This document shows positions 9,367 through 17,815 of a stretch of DNA of 64,000 nucleotides, one piece after another (within the stretch, counting starts at the first letter, position 1; every line of letters starts with the position of its first letter). Location: contig CBDAQG010000002.1 in assembly GCA_965198995.1 (NCBI GenBank), forward strand, positions 2,170,001-2,234,000, read 5' to 3'. The translations under genes were made by a program, and so were the position numbers. Origin of the DNA: CAXMMR01 sp965198995. GTDB taxonomy: Bacteria; Pseudomonadota; Alphaproteobacteria; Acetobacterales; Acetobacteraceae. The notes beneath the pieces were generated by a model. It had not been told where the DNA came from. It ran no database searches and saw only the letters and a program-made list of their open reading frames with translations.

Positions 9367-9993
9367 TCATTGGCTCGGCGGCGGCTCGACCTGCCGCAGC
9401 CCCTTCGGATGGTCGAACAGCGCCGGATCCTGCGGCGCGTAGGCGACGCTGACCGCCTGGGCCAGCAGCCGCTGCGCCGTGGCCACCCGCAGCGTCACCC
9501 CGTCGGCGGTGATGCAGGCGATGACCGCCCCCGGCGCGTCCGGCCCCAGCCGCCAATTCTGGCAGGCAAGCCCGGCCACCTGGCCGATCCCCAGCCTGGC
9601 AAACGCGACGTCCCGGCTGCCGCCCGGCGCCAGCGCGCTGCCGGCCGGCGCCGGCGCATCCAGCACCGCCCCCGCGGTCAGGTTGACGAGGCTGAGCGTA
9701 TGGGTGCGGTAGTCGGTCAGCATGTAGAGGCCGCCGGCGCTGGGGTCGATCCGCATGCGCTGCTCGGATTGCAGCCAGCGCAGCCGCTGGTGAAACATTG
9801 CCGGCTTGGCGTGGTCCTGCTGCGGGTCGGCCGGCGCGTTGGTCGGCGTCTCATACACCACCTCGACGTCGCGGCTCGGCGTCGCCAGCGGCCGGTCGGC
9901 CGCCGCACCGCCGGCGCCAACCGGCTGCGCCATCACCGACGGCGCCGACCCGGCCAGCAGCAAGCCGGCGAGCAGCCAATCCCGCCGCCTCAG
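9367..9993 (-). CDS. Secreted protein of unknown function, paralogue of its upstream neighbour
   Basis: Not assigned a function. It shares layout and motifs with the protein at 9990-10595: an RDVEVVYET strand, a GQVAGLACQNWRL segment with a Cys, a CITADGV segment with a second Cys, and a closing FDHPKG(L/Y)xxx motif. The pattern resembles DUF4412-like periplasmic proteins. The first standard start in frame is TTG 9963, which gives a signal peptide without a charged n-region. Reading back to CTG 9993, which overlaps the upstream TGA as CTGA, gives (M)RRRDWLLAGLLLAGSAPSVMA, a complete signal peptide; I therefore place the start there as inference. Cotranscription with the MsrQ-like gene is likely. 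Confidence 0.7.
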   Translation of the reverse strand: MRRRDWLLAGLLLAGSAPSVMAQPVGAGGAAADRPLATPSRDVEVVYETPTNAPADPQQDHAKPAMFHQRLRWLQSEQRMRIDPSAGGLYMLTDYRTHTLSLVNLTAGAVLDAPAPAGSALAPGGSRDVAFARLGIGQVAGLACQNWRLGPDAPGAVIACITADGVTLRVATAQRLLAQAVSVAYAPQDPALFDHPKGLRQVEPPPSQ

Positions 9994-10595
9994 CGGCCGA
10001 GCCCCGGCAACAGCGCCTGCAGCGCGCCGGGCGGCAGCTCCTGATAGCCGTGCGGCGGCACGAACGCGCTCGCCGGCACCGGCCCGTAGCGCACCGCGGT
10101 CGCCAGCACCGCCCCGCCCCGCCCCTTCATGTCCTGGCCGCGGCCGCGCAGCAGCACCCCGTCATCGGTCAGGCAACCCTGGCCGCTGCCCTGGCTCGCC
10201 ACGATCCGATACTCCGTGCAGTGCAGCCCGATCACCTCGCCGGCGCCGATCCGGGTAAATTGCGGGTGCCCCTCGGCGATCAGCCGGTCGAGCCGGAAGC
10301 CGCGCGCGGGCAGCTCGGTAAACAGCTTGGCCGGCGGATAGACCAGCACCGCCGTCGCCCGGTCGCGATCGATCAGCACCGGCCCCGGCACCGCCTCGCT
10401 GTCGAGACGCAGATGCGCCCCACCCGCCTGCACCGCCACCCGCGCCTGCTCCGGCTCGCGGTTCGGCGACGTGACCGTGTAGTCGATGGTGACGTCGCGC
10501 GTCGGCAAATAGACCGGCTCATCCGCCGCCCCGGCAGGCGCCGCCCCCGCCAGGGCGACAACAACGGCAAGCGACGACAATCGGATGAGGTGCAT
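9990..10595 (-). CDS. Secreted protein of unknown function, first of a paralogous pair
   Basis: 201 residues starting MHLIRLSSLAVVVALAGAAPAGA, a clear signal peptide, so the ATG at 10595 was chosen over the much longer open frame. The mature part has an RDVTIDYTV strand, AGEVIGLHCTEYRIV, GQGCLTDDGVLLRG and a final FVPPHGYQELPPG. Two conserved cysteines could form a disulfide. The same features recur in the next gene, so the pair arose by tandem duplication. The arrangement (two secreted paralogues then an MsrQ-like protein) suggests a periplasmic redox or haem-related unit, but nothing in the sequence proves it. Confidence 0.75.
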   Translation of the reverse strand: MHLIRLSSLAVVVALAGAAPAGAADEPVYLPTRDVTIDYTVTSPNREPEQARVAVQAGGAHLRLDSEAVPGPVLIDRDRATAVLVYPPAKLFTELPARGFRLDRLIAEGHPQFTRIGAGEVIGLHCTEYRIVASQGSGQGCLTDDGVLLRGRGQDMKGRGGAVLATAVRYGPVPASAFVPPHGYQELPPGALQALLPGLGR

Positions 10596-10797
10596 GGCCA
10601 AGCCTACCGCGTGATGGGATGCGCGCAGGTGGCCGCAAGATGACCGAACGTCAAGCCGTCCCTCGGCGCAACGCCCGTTCGAGACCGCGCTCGGCTGCGT
10701 CAGCTGGCGTGTCTTGGCCAGCACCGAAGCGGCGCGGCGGTCTGGCCATGCGCATCGCAGCGCAGCCAAGGCGCGCCAGGTGACCACCCGAGTAGCA

Positions 10798-11475
10798 TTA
10801 GCGAGCGGTCTCGGGCTCAGGGTCAAGGGCGCGGATGGCAGCCTCCAGCGTCTGCGGCTCGGGCGTCGGCTGCCACTCCGCGCCGGCCACCAGCGCATCC
10901 GCCAGCCGCGCCTTGTAGGACGCGCGCGGGATCTCGATGGCGCCGAACCGGGCCAGATGGTCGGTGACGAACTGCGTGTCGAGCAGGCGAAATCCGCCCA
11001 GCCGCAGCCGCGCCACCAGGTGCACCAGCGCCACCTTGGAGGCGTCGGTCTCCAGGCTGAACATGCTCTCGCCGTAGAACGCCGCCCCCAGCGCAATGCC
11101 GTACAACCCGCCGACCAGCCGCCCGTCATGCCGCCGCGTCTCCACGCTGTGCGCAATGCCGCGCTCGAACAGGTCGCAGAACAGCCGCTCGATGTCGGCG
11201 TTGATCCAGGTGTCCTCCCGCCCCGGCCCCGCCGCCGCGCACCCCGCCAGCACGGCCGGGAAGTCCTGGTCCACGGTGACCCGGAACCGCCCCGACAGCA
11301 CCGTCCGCCGCAGCCGCCGCGGCAGATGAAAGCCGTCCAGCGGCAGCACCCCACGATGCTCCGGGTCGAGCCAGTACAGCCGGTCCCCGCCGCGCGTCTC
11401 GGCCATCGGAAACAGTCCGGCGCGGTAGGCGCGCAGCATCAACTCCGGCGTGACGTCAAGGGCGCGGCGCGACAT
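10798..11475 (-). CDS. aat: Leucyl/phenylalanyl-tRNA-protein transferase
   Basis: Adds Leu or Phe from charged tRNA to N-terminal Arg or Lys of proteins, creating N-degrons for ClpS/ClpAP. The 225-residue protein has the family core: YRAGLFPMAE, LYWLDPEHRGVLPL, TWINADIERLF, HSVETRRHDGRLVGGLYGIALG, FYGESMFS and FRLLDTQFVTDHLARFG. The start MSRRALDVTPELML at 11475 is the family N-terminus; longer in-frame starts add a basic unconserved tail. This is a single-gene unit; upstream lies a short intergenic region with a tandem repeat. Confidence 0.96.
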   Translation of the reverse strand: MSRRALDVTPELMLRAYRAGLFPMAETRGGDRLYWLDPEHRGVLPLDGFHLPRRLRRTVLSGRFRVTVDQDFPAVLAGCAAAGPGREDTWINADIERLFCDLFERGIAHSVETRRHDGRLVGGLYGIALGAAFYGESMFSLETDASKVALVHLVARLRLGGFRLLDTQFVTDHLARFGAIEIPRASYKARLADALVAGAEWQPTPEPQTLEAAIRALDPEPETAR

Positions 11476-11710
11476 GGACGAACAATGCCCAGATCCGACC
11501 CGCCGCCGCCAGTCCGAGAGCAGCCGCAGCAGCCGCGTCATCCGCCGCCCGCGCCGCCGTGGCACCGTCCGGAACGCCCTCCCTCGACCTGGCAGGTCTG
11601 CATGCCCATGATGCGGTGATCCCGTTCTGGTATCCGCTGCGGCACATCAAACTGACCTGACGGACCGCGTCAGACAACATGCATCTGTCGAGCCACGCCA
11701 AACAGTAGAC

Positions 11711-11762
11711 CCAAATCGCAGGCCCAAATCGCAGGCCCAAATCGCAGGCCCAAATCGCAGGC
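11711..11762. repeat. Four tandem 13-bp units (GCCCAAATCGCAG)
   Basis: Four near-perfect copies sit directly upstream of the ribosome binding site of the 54-residue gene at 11775. The remainder of 11476-11710 shows no other structure I recognise. Confidence 0.9.
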
Positions 11763-11774
11763 AAGGTGACGCGA

Positions 11775-11939
11775 ATGGTCGACCCGCCAGCACAACAAGG
11801 CAAAAGCGGCCGGCTGCTGCCGCTCGCGGCGTTCGCCATCATCCTGCTGCTGCTGGCCGGCGGCTTCCTGCTGTTCCCACACCTGCAACGGGTGATCGGC
11901 TTCCAGGACTGCGTCGCCACCGGCCGCACAGATTGCTAG
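11775..11939 (+). CDS. Small single-span membrane protein ending FQDC(V)xxGRxxC
   Basis: A 54-residue protein of unknown function. It starts MVDPPAQQGKSGRLLPL, has one transmembrane helix (AAFAIILLLLAGGFLLF) and ends QRVIGFQDCVATGRTDC. AAGGTGA at 11763-11769 is a good ribosome binding site. Coding is supported by the site, the helix with flanking charges, and the Cys-containing tail with a stop directly after the last Cys, a style I associate with small conserved proteins of Rhodospirillales. The two cysteines may face the periplasm. A family A repeat starts immediately after the stop. Confidence 0.65.
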   Translation: MVDPPAQQGKSGRLLPLAAFAIILLLLAGGFLLFPHLQRVIGFQDCVATGRTDC

Positions 11940-12040
11940 GAAGGCCAGGGCTCTGCCCTGAACCCGTCACGCGCCTCGCATGCAGTCGCATGACAAGCGG
12001 CGCCCCCAGACCCGCATCGAATAAGGCTCCGCCTTCCTGC
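11940..12040. repeat. Family A repeat, shortened
   Basis: AAGGCCAGGGCTCTGCCCTG follows the stop codon at 11939. A GTCACGCG arm, GGCGCCCCCAGACCCGCATC and a reduced AAGGCTCCGCCTT module come next. It ends about 20 bp before the next gene. Confidence 0.8.
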
Positions 12041-12060
12041 ATCACGGTCCCGGAGCGACG

Positions 12061-13149
12061 ATGAAGCTCTTCACCTGCCAATCCTGCGCCGCCCTGCTGT
12101 TCTTCGAGAACGAACGCTGCGGCACCTGCGGCCACCATCTCGGCTTCCTGCCCGCGCAGGCCACGCTCTCCGCCCTCGAGCCCGACGGCGACACCTGGCG
12201 CGCCCTCGCCGCCCCGGAGGCCGACCGCTACCGCCGCTGCGCCAACGCCGCGCTGAACGCCTGCAACTGGCTCCTGCCGGCCGACGCCACCGACGCCTAC
12301 TGCATCGCCTGCACCCACAACCGCACCATCCCCGACATCTCCGGCCCGGTCCTGAGAACGCTGTGGCAAAAGCTCGAGCTCGCCAAGCACCGCCTGTTCT
12401 ACACCCTGCTGCGCTTCGGCTTGCCGCTCGACACCCGCCGCGACCGCCCCGACGGCCTCGCCTTCGACTTCCTCGACGACCTGCCCGGCCAGCCCAAGGT
12501 CATGACCGGCCATGACGACGGCCTGATCACGCTGCGCGTGCGCGAGGCCGACGACGCCGAACGCGAGGCGATGCGCCGCCAGATGGGCGAGCCCTACCGC
12601 ACCCTGCTCGGTCATTTCCGCCATGAAATCGCCCACTACTACTGGGACCGCCTGGTCCGCGACGCCGCCGCGCTCGAGGCCTGCCGCGCCCTGTTTGGCG
12701 ACGACCGCCAGGACTACGCCGCCGCCCTCGCCCGCCACTACGCCGACGGTGCGCCGCCGAACTGGCGCGACGCCCACATCAGCGAATACGCCACCACCCA
12801 CCCGTGGGAAGACTTCGCCGAGACCTGGGCGCACTACCTGCACATCGTCGACACGCTCGACTCCGCCGCCACCCTTGGCCTCACCCTCCACCCGGTCGAC
12901 GACGCCGGCCATCCCCTCCCCGCACTCGCCGCCAACCTCGACGTCAACCCCTATGACGCCGACATCGACACCATCATCGCCGCCTGGCAGCCGCTCGCGG
13001 TGGCGATCAACACCCTGAACCGCAGCATGGGCCAGCCGGACCTCTACCCGTTCGTGCTGACCGCGCCGGTGATCCGCAAGCTCGGCTTTGTGCAGCGGCT
13101 CGTGAGGCAGGCAAGGCCAGGGCTCTGCCCTGGACCCGCTGGGGCCTGA
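12061..13149 (+). CDS. Zinc-ribbon protein with HExxH putative metallopeptidase domain
   Basis: 362 residues, cytosolic. The N-terminus is a zinc ribbon (C6xxC9 ... C20xxC23). A second CxxC pair sits at C81/C84. The gluzincin-like motif is HEIAHYYW (H188, E189, H192), with a further WEDFAETWAHYLH segment that could supply the third ligand and support residues. This matches the uncharacterised zinc-binding metallopeptidase family with an N-terminal ribbon; substrates are unknown. The last 14 residues or so (from RQARPG on) are encoded by a family A repeat, which also supplies the stop codon, so the native C-terminus has been replaced. The start ATG follows a GGAGCG ribosome binding site. Confidence 0.85.
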   Translation: MKLFTCQSCAALLFFENERCGTCGHHLGFLPAQATLSALEPDGDTWRALAAPEADRYRRCANAALNACNWLLPADATDAYCIACTHNRTIPDISGPVLRTLWQKLELAKHRLFYTLLRFGLPLDTRRDRPDGLAFDFLDDLPGQPKVMTGHDDGLITLRVREADDAEREAMRRQMGEPYRTLLGHFRHEIAHYYWDRLVRDAAALEACRALFGDDRQDYAAALARHYADGAPPNWRDAHISEYATTHPWEDFAETWAHYLHIVDTLDSAATLGLTLHPVDDAGHPLPALAANLDVNPYDADIDTIIAAWQPLAVAINTLNRSMGQPDLYPFVLTAPVIRKLGFVQRLVRQARPGLCPGPAGA

Positions 13150-13313
13150 GGCCCCAGACCCCCGTTACCTGGAGTCCACCGACGCTCTTCCTTGCTTGGC
13201 GACGCCATTCAACCCTGCCGACCTGGCGATGGAGCGATGAATAACGAATGGATTTCAAAGGCTTCGCCTTTGATGGGGTCAAGGGGCAGCGCCCCTTGCC
13301 TTGCTTGCCTTGC
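13108..13313. repeat. Family A repeat, full-length, entering the upstream coding sequence
   Basis: The order is AAGGCCAGGGCTCTGCCCTGG, GGGGCCTGAGGCCCC, CTTGGCGACGCCATTCAA, GGATTTCAAAGGCTTCGCC and AAGGGGCAGCGCCCCTTGCCTT. It starts inside the metallopeptidase gene and ends at the stop of the opposing transglutaminase gene, so it spans a convergent junction. Confidence 0.88.
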
Positions 13314-14183
13314 CTACTCCGCCCGCAGGTCCACGCTGACGCTCATGGTATGCCGTCCGCCGCCCAGGATCACGCCCTGCACCGGGCTGATGTCCCCATA
13401 ATCCCGCCCATGCGCGAGCAGCACGTGTTCGTCGCGCACCACCAGGTCGTTGGTCGGGTCCAGCCCCACCCAGCCATGCTCCGGCCCCAGCCACGCCTCC
13501 ACCCAGGCATGCGACACGTCCGAGCCCAGCCGCTTGGCGGCCCCCGGCGACGGCCTGGTGCGAATGTAGCCCGAGCAGTAGCGCGCCGGCAGGTCGTGCG
13601 CCCGGAGCGCTGCCAGCATGACGTGGGTGAAGTCCTGGCAGACCCCTTCGCGCCGCTCCAGCACGGTGCTGACGGTGGTGCCGATCGAGGTGACGCCGCC
13701 GCGAAAGCGGAAGTCCCGCCGGATCCGCCCGGTCAGCTCGACGAGCGCCTCCAGGATCGGCCGCCCGGGCGTCAGCGACGCGGCCGCATAGGCCCCTGCC
13801 TCCGGCACGGCGCCGATCATCGGGCTGTCATGCACGAACTCGTTCACGGCATGGTCGCGCCCGCCGGCAGCGGCCAGCGCCCGCACCGTCTCCCAGGCGG
13901 GGGTCGAGGCCGCAGGCGGCGCCGCCGGCACGCCGACCTCGACGCGGGCGCTGGCGGTAATCTGCAGCTTCGGATGCGGCTGATCCAGGAACAGCCAGGT
14001 CACCAGGTTGCCGAAATGGTCCGCCCCGTCGGTGCGCCGCTGCGGCTCGGGCGTCACCCCGATCGCCGCCTCCAGCACCCGCTGACCCGCGAGCGTCCGC
14101 GGCTGCAGATGCAGCATGTGGGTGCCGAGCGACACCGGCCGGCTGTACTCGTAGGTGGTGACGTGGCGCACCCGGTAGATCAC
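13314..14183 (-). CDS. Transglutaminase-like cysteine peptidase family protein
   Basis: 289 residues: a beta-rich N-terminal domain (YRVRHVTTYEYSRPVSLGTHMLHLQPR) followed by a transglutaminase-like core. The catalytic triad is visible as C182 (REGVCQDFTHVML), H225 (SHAWVEAW) and D242 (GLDPTND). Members neighbouring circularly permuted ATP-grasp and alpha-E proteins have been predicted to hydrolyse or transfer amide bonds of a peptide made by the ATP-grasp enzyme. Its ATG overlaps the upstream gene's stop (ATGA, 14180-14183), so the two proteins are translationally coupled and very likely work together. Confidence 0.9.
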   Translation of the reverse strand: MIYRVRHVTTYEYSRPVSLGTHMLHLQPRTLAGQRVLEAAIGVTPEPQRRTDGADHFGNLVTWLFLDQPHPKLQITASARVEVGVPAAPPAASTPAWETVRALAAAGGRDHAVNEFVHDSPMIGAVPEAGAYAAASLTPGRPILEALVELTGRIRRDFRFRGGVTSIGTTVSTVLERREGVCQDFTHVMLAALRAHDLPARYCSGYIRTRPSPGAAKRLGSDVSHAWVEAWLGPEHGWVGLDPTNDLVVRDEHVLLAHGRDYGDISPVQGVILGGGRHTMSVSVDLRAE

Positions 14184-16669
14184 GCCACACTCCGCGGCAG
14201 CCGCCGCGCCGGCTCCGGCGCGCCGAGATGCACCGCCGGCAGCAGCGTGAAGTAGTGCTGGTTGATGCGCTCCGACAGGCCGGCGATCGTCACCGCGAGC
14301 AGGCGCAGCCGCTCGGGCAGCACCGCCGCCGCCTCGGTCTGGTCGGGTGCGGCCAGCACCCCGCCGACGATCGCCGCCACCTCATCGAGCAGCGCGCCGG
14401 GCAGTGCCGCGAGCGGCGAAGGCGTGCCGCCGATCTCGGCCAGCAGCGCGCGCGCCGCGGCGAGCTGGAAGCCGAGCGCGCGCGGGTTGGTCTCGTCGGC
14501 CAACACCAGGTCGAGCACCGGCGCCGGCTGCAGCGTGGTCAGGTAGCGCGCCCGATAGGTGATCACGCTGTCGCGCAGCTCCAGCAGCAGCCGCAGCCCG
14601 GTCTCGATCGGCGCCAGCCGGCTCGCCCCCTCGCGCGGCGACAGCGCCGCCGCCACCTCGCCGGCAATCGTCTCCGCCCGCTCCAGCCGGCGTCCGAGGT
14701 CGAGGAACAGCCGCCCGCCGCCGATCACCATGTTCTCCGCCGACAGCCCGGCGATCATCGCCGCCACCTCCAGCACGCCCCGCGTGGCGGCGAGCAGGTG
14801 GTCGAGCCGCGGCCCCTCCCCGGCCCCGGCGATGCGGCCGAACTCCGCGTCGACGTCGCGCAGCAGCGACCCGGAGGCGGAGTACATCGTGCCGGTGAGC
14901 TGGTCGCGCAGCAGCTCGATCAGCCGCATCACCCGGCCGGACTGCCGGCGCAGCACCCCCTCCGGACCGCCGGCGTCAAGCAGCGCCCGCAGCAGCGCCG
15001 AGCGTCCGGCGCCGCGCGCCTGCTCGGCGGCGATCAGCCCGCCCTGCACCAGCCGCTCGGTCAGCACCTGCAGCTCCACCCGCTCGCGCGGCGTCATCGC
15101 GGCGCGGGCAAGCCGCAGCAGTGCCGTTCGCACCAGCCTGGCCTCGCTCTCGAAGCGCTCCAGATGCCGCCCGAGCCAGAAGAAATTGTCCGCCACCCGC
15201 GCCGGCAGCGCCCCCTGGCTGCGCCGCAGCGGCATCGGCGGCGTGGCCAGCGGCGCCGGCCCGGCGATCTCCGTTACCTCCTCGAGCAGCACCCAGACGT
15301 CCTTGGCCAGCGTATGGCGCGCCAGCGTCGGCCCGGGCATCTCGCCCTCCGGCAGCGTCCGGGCCAGCCCTCCCTGCATCACCCGCCAGCCGCCGTCACA
15401 GGTCTCGTCGCGGATGGCGAACAGCCGCAGCACCACGGCGCGCGGCTCCATCCCCTCCGGCCCGATGCACGGCGCCACCGAAGGCGTCGGCCGGGCGCTG
15501 GCGACAAACCGCCAGCCCCGCTCGCCCGCCAGCCCGGCCGACAGCGCCACCGCCTCGCCACCTCCGTCCAGCGCCGAGCGGATCAACCAGTCCTCCGGCG
15601 CCGCCTGCACCCGCCGCAGCGCCTCCGCCTCGCCGAGCCACAGCGTCTCGACCGCCGGTAGCCTCAGCGTCTCGCCGAGCAGACGCGGCGACAGGCGCGG
15701 CAGAAACGCGGCAAGCCCGGGCGCCTCCAGCACGCCGACGCCAGGGTCGCTGGCAATCCGCACGGTGCCGGCGCGCTGCGCATCGAACAGCCCGGGCAGC
15801 CCGTGCGCCGTCTCCGCCGGCAGCTCCAGCGGATCGAGCCCACCGCCATCGACCCGGCGCAGCAGCACGTCCACCGGCGAGAGGCCGCGCAGCGTCTTGA
15901 GGAACAGCCGCCCGGCGCGCACCGTCAGGTCGCCGCTCTCCACCAGCGCGCAGGACAGCTCCCGCGCCAGCAGCACGTGCTCGGACCACAGCGGCTCACG
16001 ATGCCCGGCGGTCAGCAGCGCGATGCCCGGATTGGCCAGCTCCGCCGGCGCCAGCCGACGCAGCGCCTCCTGCCAGGCCTCGAAGAACGGCGCCAACCGC
16101 CCCACCGCCTGGCTGCGGAACAGCTCCGGGCACAGGCGCGACAGCATCCGCCGGTTCTCCAGCGCAAACGCGGCGCCGGCCGGCCGCGACAGCAGGTCGG
16201 CCGAAACCTGCCATCGTCCGTCCAGCCCGCGCACCAGATCAACCGCGTAGGCATGCAGCAGCGGCGGCGGCCCGCCGAGCGTGACGCAGGGCCGCAGAAA
16301 GCCCGGATTGCCATAAACAAGACCCGGCGGCAGCACGCCCTCGGCCAACAGACGCTGCGGCCCGTAAAGGTCCGCCAGCACCGCCTCGAGCAGGCGCGCG
16401 CGCTGCGCCACCCCGGTCGCCAACGCCTCGAACTCCGCCGCCGGCAGCGGTAGCGGCAGCGGGTCGCAGTGCCAGGACAGCGCCCGCGCGCCCGGCAGCA
16501 GTCCGGCAAACCCCTCGTCGCTGGCCGCCCGCGCCAACAACGCCCGCCGCTCGATCAGCCCGTCACGGCCCAGCGAGTAGGCCAGCGACAGCAACTGTCG
16601 CCAATGCGCCCGCACGCCGCCCTGCCCGTCGACCATCTCGTCCAGCGGCGGCAGGTCGGACAGCATCAA
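14180..16669 (-). CDS. Fused circularly permuted ATP-grasp and alpha-E domain protein
   Basis: 829 residues. Residues ~1-470 correspond to the circularly permuted ATP-grasp module (DUF404/DUF407 type: GVRAHWRQLLS near the N-terminus, LVYGNPGFLRPC, EPLWSEHVLLAREL and KDVWVLLEEV). Residues ~490-829 are the helical alpha-E domain (RVADNFFWLGRHLERFE, ARLVRTALLRLA, WxxL helices, LSERINQHYFTLLP). In many bacteria these are two genes; here they are one chain. ATP-grasp enzymes of this kind are predicted peptide or amide ligases acting with the transglutaminase-like partner encoded next. The product is unknown. There is no sign of frameshift. Confidence 0.88.
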   Translation of the reverse strand: MMLSDLPPLDEMVDGQGGVRAHWRQLLSLAYSLGRDGLIERRALLARAASDEGFAGLLPGARALSWHCDPLPLPLPAAEFEALATGVAQRARLLEAVLADLYGPQRLLAEGVLPPGLVYGNPGFLRPCVTLGGPPPLLHAYAVDLVRGLDGRWQVSADLLSRPAGAAFALENRRMLSRLCPELFRSQAVGRLAPFFEAWQEALRRLAPAELANPGIALLTAGHREPLWSEHVLLARELSCALVESGDLTVRAGRLFLKTLRGLSPVDVLLRRVDGGGLDPLELPAETAHGLPGLFDAQRAGTVRIASDPGVGVLEAPGLAAFLPRLSPRLLGETLRLPAVETLWLGEAEALRRVQAAPEDWLIRSALDGGGEAVALSAGLAGERGWRFVASARPTPSVAPCIGPEGMEPRAVVLRLFAIRDETCDGGWRVMQGGLARTLPEGEMPGPTLARHTLAKDVWVLLEEVTEIAGPAPLATPPMPLRRSQGALPARVADNFFWLGRHLERFESEARLVRTALLRLARAAMTPRERVELQVLTERLVQGGLIAAEQARGAGRSALLRALLDAGGPEGVLRRQSGRVMRLIELLRDQLTGTMYSASGSLLRDVDAEFGRIAGAGEGPRLDHLLAATRGVLEVAAMIAGLSAENMVIGGGRLFLDLGRRLERAETIAGEVAAALSPREGASRLAPIETGLRLLLELRDSVITYRARYLTTLQPAPVLDLVLADETNPRALGFQLAAARALLAEIGGTPSPLAALPGALLDEVAAIVGGVLAAPDQTEAAAVLPERLRLLAVTIAGLSERINQHYFTLLPAVHLGAPEPARRLPRSVA

Positions 16670-16732
16670 ACCTCATGCGTGGCGAAGACGACGCTCGTAG
16701 CAAGTTCGCGGCTTGGAGTCTCTGCTCAGGCG

Positions 16733-16905
16733 AAGGAAGGCCAGGGGCTTTACCCCTGGACCCCATGAAAGGCGGAGCCTTTAAAATCGATGTCTTAGCC
16801 ATGACTCCAGGACGGGGTCGGTGGCGCGGGAAGCAGGGTGGGGGCGCCGCCCCGTCGTGCGAGCGCACGCTTGCGCATGACGGGCCCAGGGCAGAGCCCC
16901 CGGCC
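16733..16905. repeat. Family A repeat downstream of nusG
   Basis: AAGGCCAGGGGCTTTACCCC, AAAGGCGGAGCCTTTAAAAT, a GGGGGCGCCGCCCC core and CCAGGGCAGAGCCCCCGG occur in order. It ends at the nusG stop codon. Confidence 0.87.
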
Positions 16906-17436
16906 TTAAACTTTCTCGACCTGGCTGTACTCTAGCTCCACCGGCGTCGAGCGGCCGAAGATCGAGACGCTGACCTTGAGCCGCCCCTTCTCCTCGTCCA
17001 CCTCCTCGACATTGCCGTTGAACGAGGTGAACGGCCCGTCCGCCACCCGCACCTGCTCGCCGATTTCGAACAGCACCGACGGGCGTGGCCGCTCCACGCC
17101 CTCGGCGGTCTGCTTCATGATCCGCTCGGCTTCGGCCTCGCTGATCGGCGAGGGGCGCATCCGGGTGCCCAGGAAGCCGGTCACCTTCGGCGTGTCCTTC
17201 ACCAGGTGCCACGCGTCGTCGGACAGCTCCATCTTCACCAGCACGTAGCCGGGAAAGAACTTGCGCTCGGCGTTGACCTTCTGGCCGCGCCGCATCTCGA
17301 CCACTTCCTCGGCCGGCACCAGCACCTCGTCGAACTGGTCGGCCAGCCCCTTCTGCGCCGCCTGCTCCTTGATCTGCTGGGCGATCTTCTTCTCGAAGCC
17401 GGAGTAGACGTGAACCACGTACCAGCGCTTGGCCAT
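16906..17436 (-). CDS. nusG: Transcription termination/antitermination factor NusG
   Basis: Binds RNA polymerase and couples it to Rho or to ribosomal S10. The 176-residue protein begins MAKRWYVVHVYSGFEKKIAQQI and continues through RKFFPGYVLVKMELSDDAWHLVK and the C-terminal KOW segment (GEQVRVADGPFTSFNGNVEEVD). The start at 17436 is the family start; a longer frame to 17493 adds an unconserved tail. It lies 130 nt downstream of secE on the same strand, the usual pair. The next feature downstream is a repeat and an unrelated operon, not rplK. Confidence 0.98.
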   Translation of the reverse strand: MAKRWYVVHVYSGFEKKIAQQIKEQAAQKGLADQFDEVLVPAEEVVEMRRGQKVNAERKFFPGYVLVKMELSDDAWHLVKDTPKVTGFLGTRMRPSPISEAEAERIMKQTAEGVERPRPSVLFEIGEQVRVADGPFTSFNGNVEEVDEEKGRLKVSVSIFGRSTPVELEYSQVEKV

Positions 17437-17566
17437 CAAACCCGATCCTGCTCGCGGCGCGGCGTGCGCGTCCGTCGTCATCATGCCCGTCATCCTAGAA
17501 TGCTTTGCATCCGGCCGTCATCGACCACCTGGCCGACCCGGCGTGGGCACTCCGCCGGCCCCCCGC

Positions 17567-17761
17567 TCAGCTATTACCGCCGAACAGCGCCCGCACGCCG
17601 AAGCCGAAGCCCTGGTCGATGACGAAGAAGAACGCCGCCGTCAGCACGGCCATTGCCAGCACGAGACCGGTCGTCACCATGGTGTCGCGCCGGCTCGGCC
17701 AGGTGACCTTGCCCATCTCGGCGCGCACGTCGCGCACGAACTTCGCCGGTGACACTGCCAC
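17567..17761 (-). CDS. secE: Preprotein translocase subunit SecE
   Basis: A small essential clamp of the SecY channel. The 64-residue protein has the conserved amphipathic part (FVRDVRAEMGKVTWPSRRDT) and one transmembrane helix (TGLVLAMAVLTAAFFFVIDQ). The short single-helix form is normal outside gammaproteobacteria. tRNA-Trp lies upstream on the same strand, the standard tRNA-Trp/secE/nusG order. Confidence 0.97.
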   Translation of the reverse strand: MAVSPAKFVRDVRAEMGKVTWPSRRDTMVTTGLVLAMAVLTAAFFFVIDQGFGFGVRALFGGNS

Positions 17762-17815
17762 AATCGGTCCCTTCCACCACTCGCCGTCCAGCCGCAGGCC
17801 CGCGCGGCGACGGGC

